A stretch of DNA of 7,445 nt, from assembly GCA_900769145.1 (NCBI GenBank), contig CAAGFN010000186.1, positions 1 through 7,445 of the forward strand, in the 5' to 3' direction. Origin of the DNA: Rikenellaceae bacterium (GTDB lineage: Bacteria; Bacteroidota; Bacteroidia; Bacteroidales; UBA932). The notes under the pieces are model-generated. The model was not told the DNA's origin and searched no databases. It was given only the letters and a program-made list of their open reading frames with translations. Below are positions 4,662 to 7,445 of this stretch, piece by piece (positions within the stretch are counted from its first letter, which is position 1; each line of letters opens with the position of its first letter). A program made the translations under genes and the position numbers.

Positions 4662-7445
4662 GGCCGCCAGGACCGGGACCATGTCCGCCAGGTCCTCCAG
4701 GTCCTCCAGGACCGCCCATGCGGCTCTTGCCCATTGTTCCGAATCTCCAGGTCAGCGAGAGTATCACGTAGCGTCCGAGAGTGTTGTTCCAGGTCTCCGT
4801 GTGATAGTTGGCGGAATCGCTGATTGACAGGTTCTTGGCCTGGTTCAGCAGGTCGTATGCCTTGAGGGACAATGTCCATTTGTTCTTGAACAGGAGTTTG
4901 GTGATTTCCACGTTGAGGATGTATTCGTCATCCTGAGGCGTTGTATATCCGCGGTACCAGTTGTAGTTGAAGTCGGCCACGAGGCCCACTCCTCCCGGTA
5001 TTGTCCAGTTCATTGAGGCGGAGAGCTGGTTGTTCCTGGTCATATCCGTGTTTACGGAGTTCATCGTGTACCAGGACTTGTTGAGGCGAGTCCTTCCGCT
5101 GGCGGTAATCTCCACGAAATCATTGCGGTAGGTGGCCTTGAGCCTTTCCATGATGCTCATAGTCTGGATTTTGTTCGTGGTGAAGTGTCCGCTCTCTCCG
5201 AGGTCGGGGAAATCCTGATGGAAGAGTTCGTAGTCGAAGTTGGTCCCGTCATAGTATTTGTCGGTGTCAAACGAACTCTTTCCGACGTAGGATGATGATG
5301 TCGACCAGCTTCCGCTGAGCATATTGGAAAGGCTGAAGTTGGACTTGGCGATAGGCGCATTGAGGAAGGTCCTCAATGACACGTTTCCGGAATTCGGTCC
5401 GTTAACCGGGAGGGAAAACTGGGTTCCGCCCGTGTTGTACCAGCTTGCGTTCACTATTGGTGACTGCACGAGGCCTCCCTCAAGGCTGGCATACAGGGAG
5501 AAGAACTTGGCCCTGTTGGAGTATCCGAATCTGGTCCTGATATCGTGCCTGAAATAAGGCTTCAGATAGGGGTTACCGAGGGATACGTTCAGAGGGTTGG
5601 AGTTGTCCGGAACCGGCATCAACTGTGATGTAGTAGGCTGCGCAGAGTTTCCGAAGTAGAATCCGCGGATATTCGTATTGTCATTGATGTCGTAGAAAAT
5701 CATCGCTGACGGCGACCAGTTGACCACGGTACTGTTGTAGTCCTGTCCGTTGGTCTCGTTATGGGTGATAGTCGGTACTACCGCCGCTCCGAGCTGTGCC
5801 CTCAGCTTGTCCTTCTGGTACATGAAGTTGACACCTGCCCTGTGGGTCTGGTACTGGTTCAGGATGCTGCTGGAGTAGTCCTTGTTCGGCGTCATTCCCT
5901 CCTTGTTGAATACACGGTTGTTCTCGTCGAAATCAGCAACGATGCCTGAATCGTAGGTATTTTTCTCCGATTTGTTCTGGCTCCATTTGTACTGGTAGTT
6001 GGCTTCGAGATAGAATCCGGCGCCGAGAGGTTCCGTATAGACCATCCTTCCTCCGATGGAGGATGACCTGGAGTTCCTGTCGAAGAACTGGTTGATGATT
6101 TCCTTGTCCTTTACAGTGACGCCGTCTTCCTCGTAAGTCTTTGTCAATGACTGGTTGTATCCCGTGAGGTCATTGTTGCTGAAGTTGTAATCGACATTGA
6201 TGGACAATGTTCTTCCAGGCATTCCGAGACGCTGCCTGAAGAGGAAGAAACCGTTTGTGGTCCAGTTGTCATTGTTTCCTCCGTTGAAATTGAAACCGTC
6301 ATTCTTCTTGTAAGGGTCAGTCTCCGCCGAGGCCTGTCCCCAGGTGTCGAAAGTGGACAATTCAGAGAAATTACCTTTACCGAAATTGAACTGGGGCTGG
6401 AAGAGGATTGAGGTATTGTCCGAGAACTTGTGTTCCAGGCGTACTCCGAACCTGTGTCCCTGGGAGTTGTTGGCGCTCGCTCCGTCTGTATTGTAGATGA
6501 GCTGGGAACCGTCGTCAAGATATGTGGTCTTGGAGCTCTTCTCGAGGACATCTTTCCGGGTGTTGTTGTAAAGATAGTTGGCCCCAAGGTCCATTTTGTC
6601 TCCGCAGAGGTCCCAGGCTCCGTTGATACCGCCCATCCAGGATGAGGTGATTCCGTTGCTGTTTCCCCAGCCGCCGCTTCCGCGGCCCATACCGCCTCCG
6701 CCGCCTCGCATTGAACCCATCATATTGCCCGAGAGATCATTGAAGCCCCTGTCATTGGTGTTGTTGGCGTTGAGGATGATGCTGATCTGGCTCTTCTCCG
6801 TGAATCTTCCGATGAATGCGGCCCCCTGGTATCTCCAGTCGCTGTTGTCGGCCAATTCCGAATTGGATTTTTCAAGCCAGTCGTGACCGCCGCCGGCCAT
6901 TACGTTGCCGAAGAGTCCGTTCATCATTCCCTTCTGCACGCTGAGGTCGATGACTGTTTCCTGATTGCCGTCGTCAATGCCGGTGAACTGCGCCTGCTCC
7001 GATTTCTTCTGCACGACCTTCACCTTCTCCACAATCTTGGCCGGGATGTTCTTCGACGCGAGGGAAGGGTCATCCAGGAAGAAGGTTTTTCCGTCAATGG
7101 TTATCTTGTTTATAGTCTGGCCGTTGGCAGTAACGCTTCCGTCCTCCCCGACTTCCACGCCCGGGAGTTTCTTGAGGAGGTCCTCGAGCATGTCATTGTC
7201 CGTGGTCTTGAATGATGAGGCATTGTATTCTACAGTATCTTTCTTGATGATGATAGGGTTGCCCGCCGCTGTGACGCTGGCCGCATCCAGCATCTTGGTG
7301 TCCGGAGCCATCTCTACTTCACCGAGATTGACAGCCTCCTTCACGGTGATTTCCTTTGAATATTCCTTGTAGCCGAGCAGTTCCGCCTTGACGGTGTAAC
7401 TTCCGGCAGCCACTCTGTCAATCAGGGCTTTCCCCTTGTCATCAG
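4636..7445 (-). CDS. Outer-membrane beta-barrel receptor with carboxypeptidase-regulatory-like domain (5' partial)
   Basis: The frame is open to the right edge, so the signal peptide and first strands of the N-terminal domain are missing; 935 residues are visible. Order along the protein: the end of a carboxypeptidase-regulatory-like fold (DRVAAGSYTVKAELLGYKEY, 7445 to about 7309), then a plug-like domain (about 7293-6934) with KKDTVEYNASSFKT, LLKKLPGVEV, ITIDGKTFFLDDP and FTGIDDGNQET. A long barrel with many alternating aromatic strands follows (to about 4740), ending in RYVILSLTWRFG. The pattern is that of the Bacteroidota TonB-dependent-receptor-like family with an outer-membrane beta-barrel C-terminal region. 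Its substrate is unknown and no SusD-like partner is in view. A Gly-rich loop (about 6652-6729) and a Gly/Pro-rich C-terminal tail (4639-4716) stand out. GTG at 7411-7413 is an internal Val, not a start. It is convergent with murI. Confidence 0.9.
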   Translation of the reverse strand, partial: DDKGKALIDRVAAGSYTVKAELLGYKEYSKEITVKEAVNLGEVEMAPDTKMLDAASVTAAGNPIIIKKDTVEYNASSFKTTDNDMLEDLLKKLPGVEVGEDGSVTANGQTINKITIDGKTFFLDDPSLASKNIPAKIVEKVKVVQKKSEQAQFTGIDDGNQETVIDLSVQKGMMNGLFGNVMAGGGHDWLEKSNSELADNSDWRYQGAAFIGRFTEKSQISIILNANNTNDRGFNDLSGNMMGSMRGGGGGMGRGSGGWGNSNGITSSWMGGINGAWDLCGDKMDLGANYLYNNTRKDVLEKSSKTTYLDDGSQLIYNTDGASANNSQGHRFGVRLEHKFSDNTSILFQPQFNFGKGNFSELSTFDTWGQASAETDPYKKNDGFNFNGGNNDNWTTNGFFLFRQRLGMPGRTLSINVDYNFSNNDLTGYNQSLTKTYEEDGVTVKDKEIINQFFDRNSRSSSIGGRMVYTEPLGAGFYLEANYQYKWSQNKSEKNTYDSGIVADFDENNRVFNKEGMTPNKDYSSSILNQYQTHRAGVNFMYQKDKLRAQLGAAVVPTITHNETNGQDYNSTVVNWSPSAMIFYDINDNTNIRGFYFGNSAQPTTSQLMPVPDNSNPLNVSLGNPYLKPYFRHDIRTRFGYSNRAKFFSLYASLEGGLVQSPIVNASWYNTGGTQFSLPVNGPNSGNVSLRTFLNAPIAKSNFSLSNMLSGSWSTSSSYVGKSSFDTDKYYDGTNFDYELFHQDFPDLGESGHFTTNKIQTMSIMERLKATYRNDFVEITASGRTRLNKSWYTMNSVNTDMTRNNQLSASMNWTIPGGVGLVADFNYNWYRGYTTPQDDEYILNVEITKLLFKNKWTLSLKAYDLLNQAKNLSISDSANYHTETWNNTLGRYVILSLTWRFGTMGKSRMGGPGGPGGPGGHGPGPGGPMGPPPGR
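4639..4716 (-). other. Gly/Pro-rich C-terminal tail of the receptor, repetitive coding
   Basis: The last 26 residues are repeats of Gly-Gly-Pro with a few His, Met and Arg (GGPGGPGGPGGHGPGPGG, then PMGPPPGR). On the plus strand this shows as repeated AGGTCCTCC blocks. The tail follows the final predicted barrel strand, so the usual C-terminal aromatic is not at the end of the chain. Similar Gly-rich ends occur in this Bacteroidota barrel family. The distal part of the tail is encoded by the same bases as the end of murI. Confidence 0.7.

Overview
The window looks like chromosomal DNA from a member of Bacteroidota, probably Bacteroidales. The evidence is an outer-membrane beta-barrel receptor fused to a carboxypeptidase-regulatory-like domain, a DUF4143-type ATPase end, a DUF6515-like surface protein, a DUF1343/NamZ enzyme with a signal peptide, and AT-rich leaders without clear Shine-Dalgarno sites. 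The species cannot be fixed from this sequence. Base composition is roughly balanced, and the left intergenic part is visibly less even than the genes.

Left part (1-929): the C-terminal end of a DUF4143-type AAA ATPase runs in from the left edge. It is followed by a very small doubtful ORF (270-344) and a gene-poor stretch. On the minus strand at 500-790 lies the decayed remnant of an IS1380-family transposase. It has the N-terminal region joined directly to a piece from around the first catalytic Asp, an ATA codon where a start is expected, and an early stop. Several inverted repeats follow, ending in a terminator-like hairpin with a T-run at 852-895, just before the next gene.

Middle part (930-4661): three plus-strand genes are spaced 20 and 13 bases apart and probably form one operon. 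They are a secreted DUF1343 (NamZ/YbbC-like exo-N-acetylmuramidase family) protein, a secreted protein with a Ser/Thr/Arg-rich tract of about 240 residues and a DUF6515-like C-terminal domain, and glutamate racemase MurI. NamZ-type enzymes release MurNAc from cell-wall fragments, and MurI makes D-glutamate for new wall. The operon therefore reads as a cell-wall turnover and precursor group, with the middle protein a candidate wall- or envelope-associated partner (inference).

Right part (4636-7445): a large outer-membrane beta-barrel gene on the minus strand enters from the right edge and ends inside the 3' end of murI, a tail-to-tail coding overlap of 26 bases. It shows a regulatory-like domain, a plug-like domain, a long barrel and a Gly/Pro-rich C-terminal tail. 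No tRNA, rRNA or CRISPR array was seen. The points most worth a second look are the middle gene of the cell-wall operon, the divergent NamZ, the internally deleted transposase remnant, and the hairpin cluster upstream of the operon.
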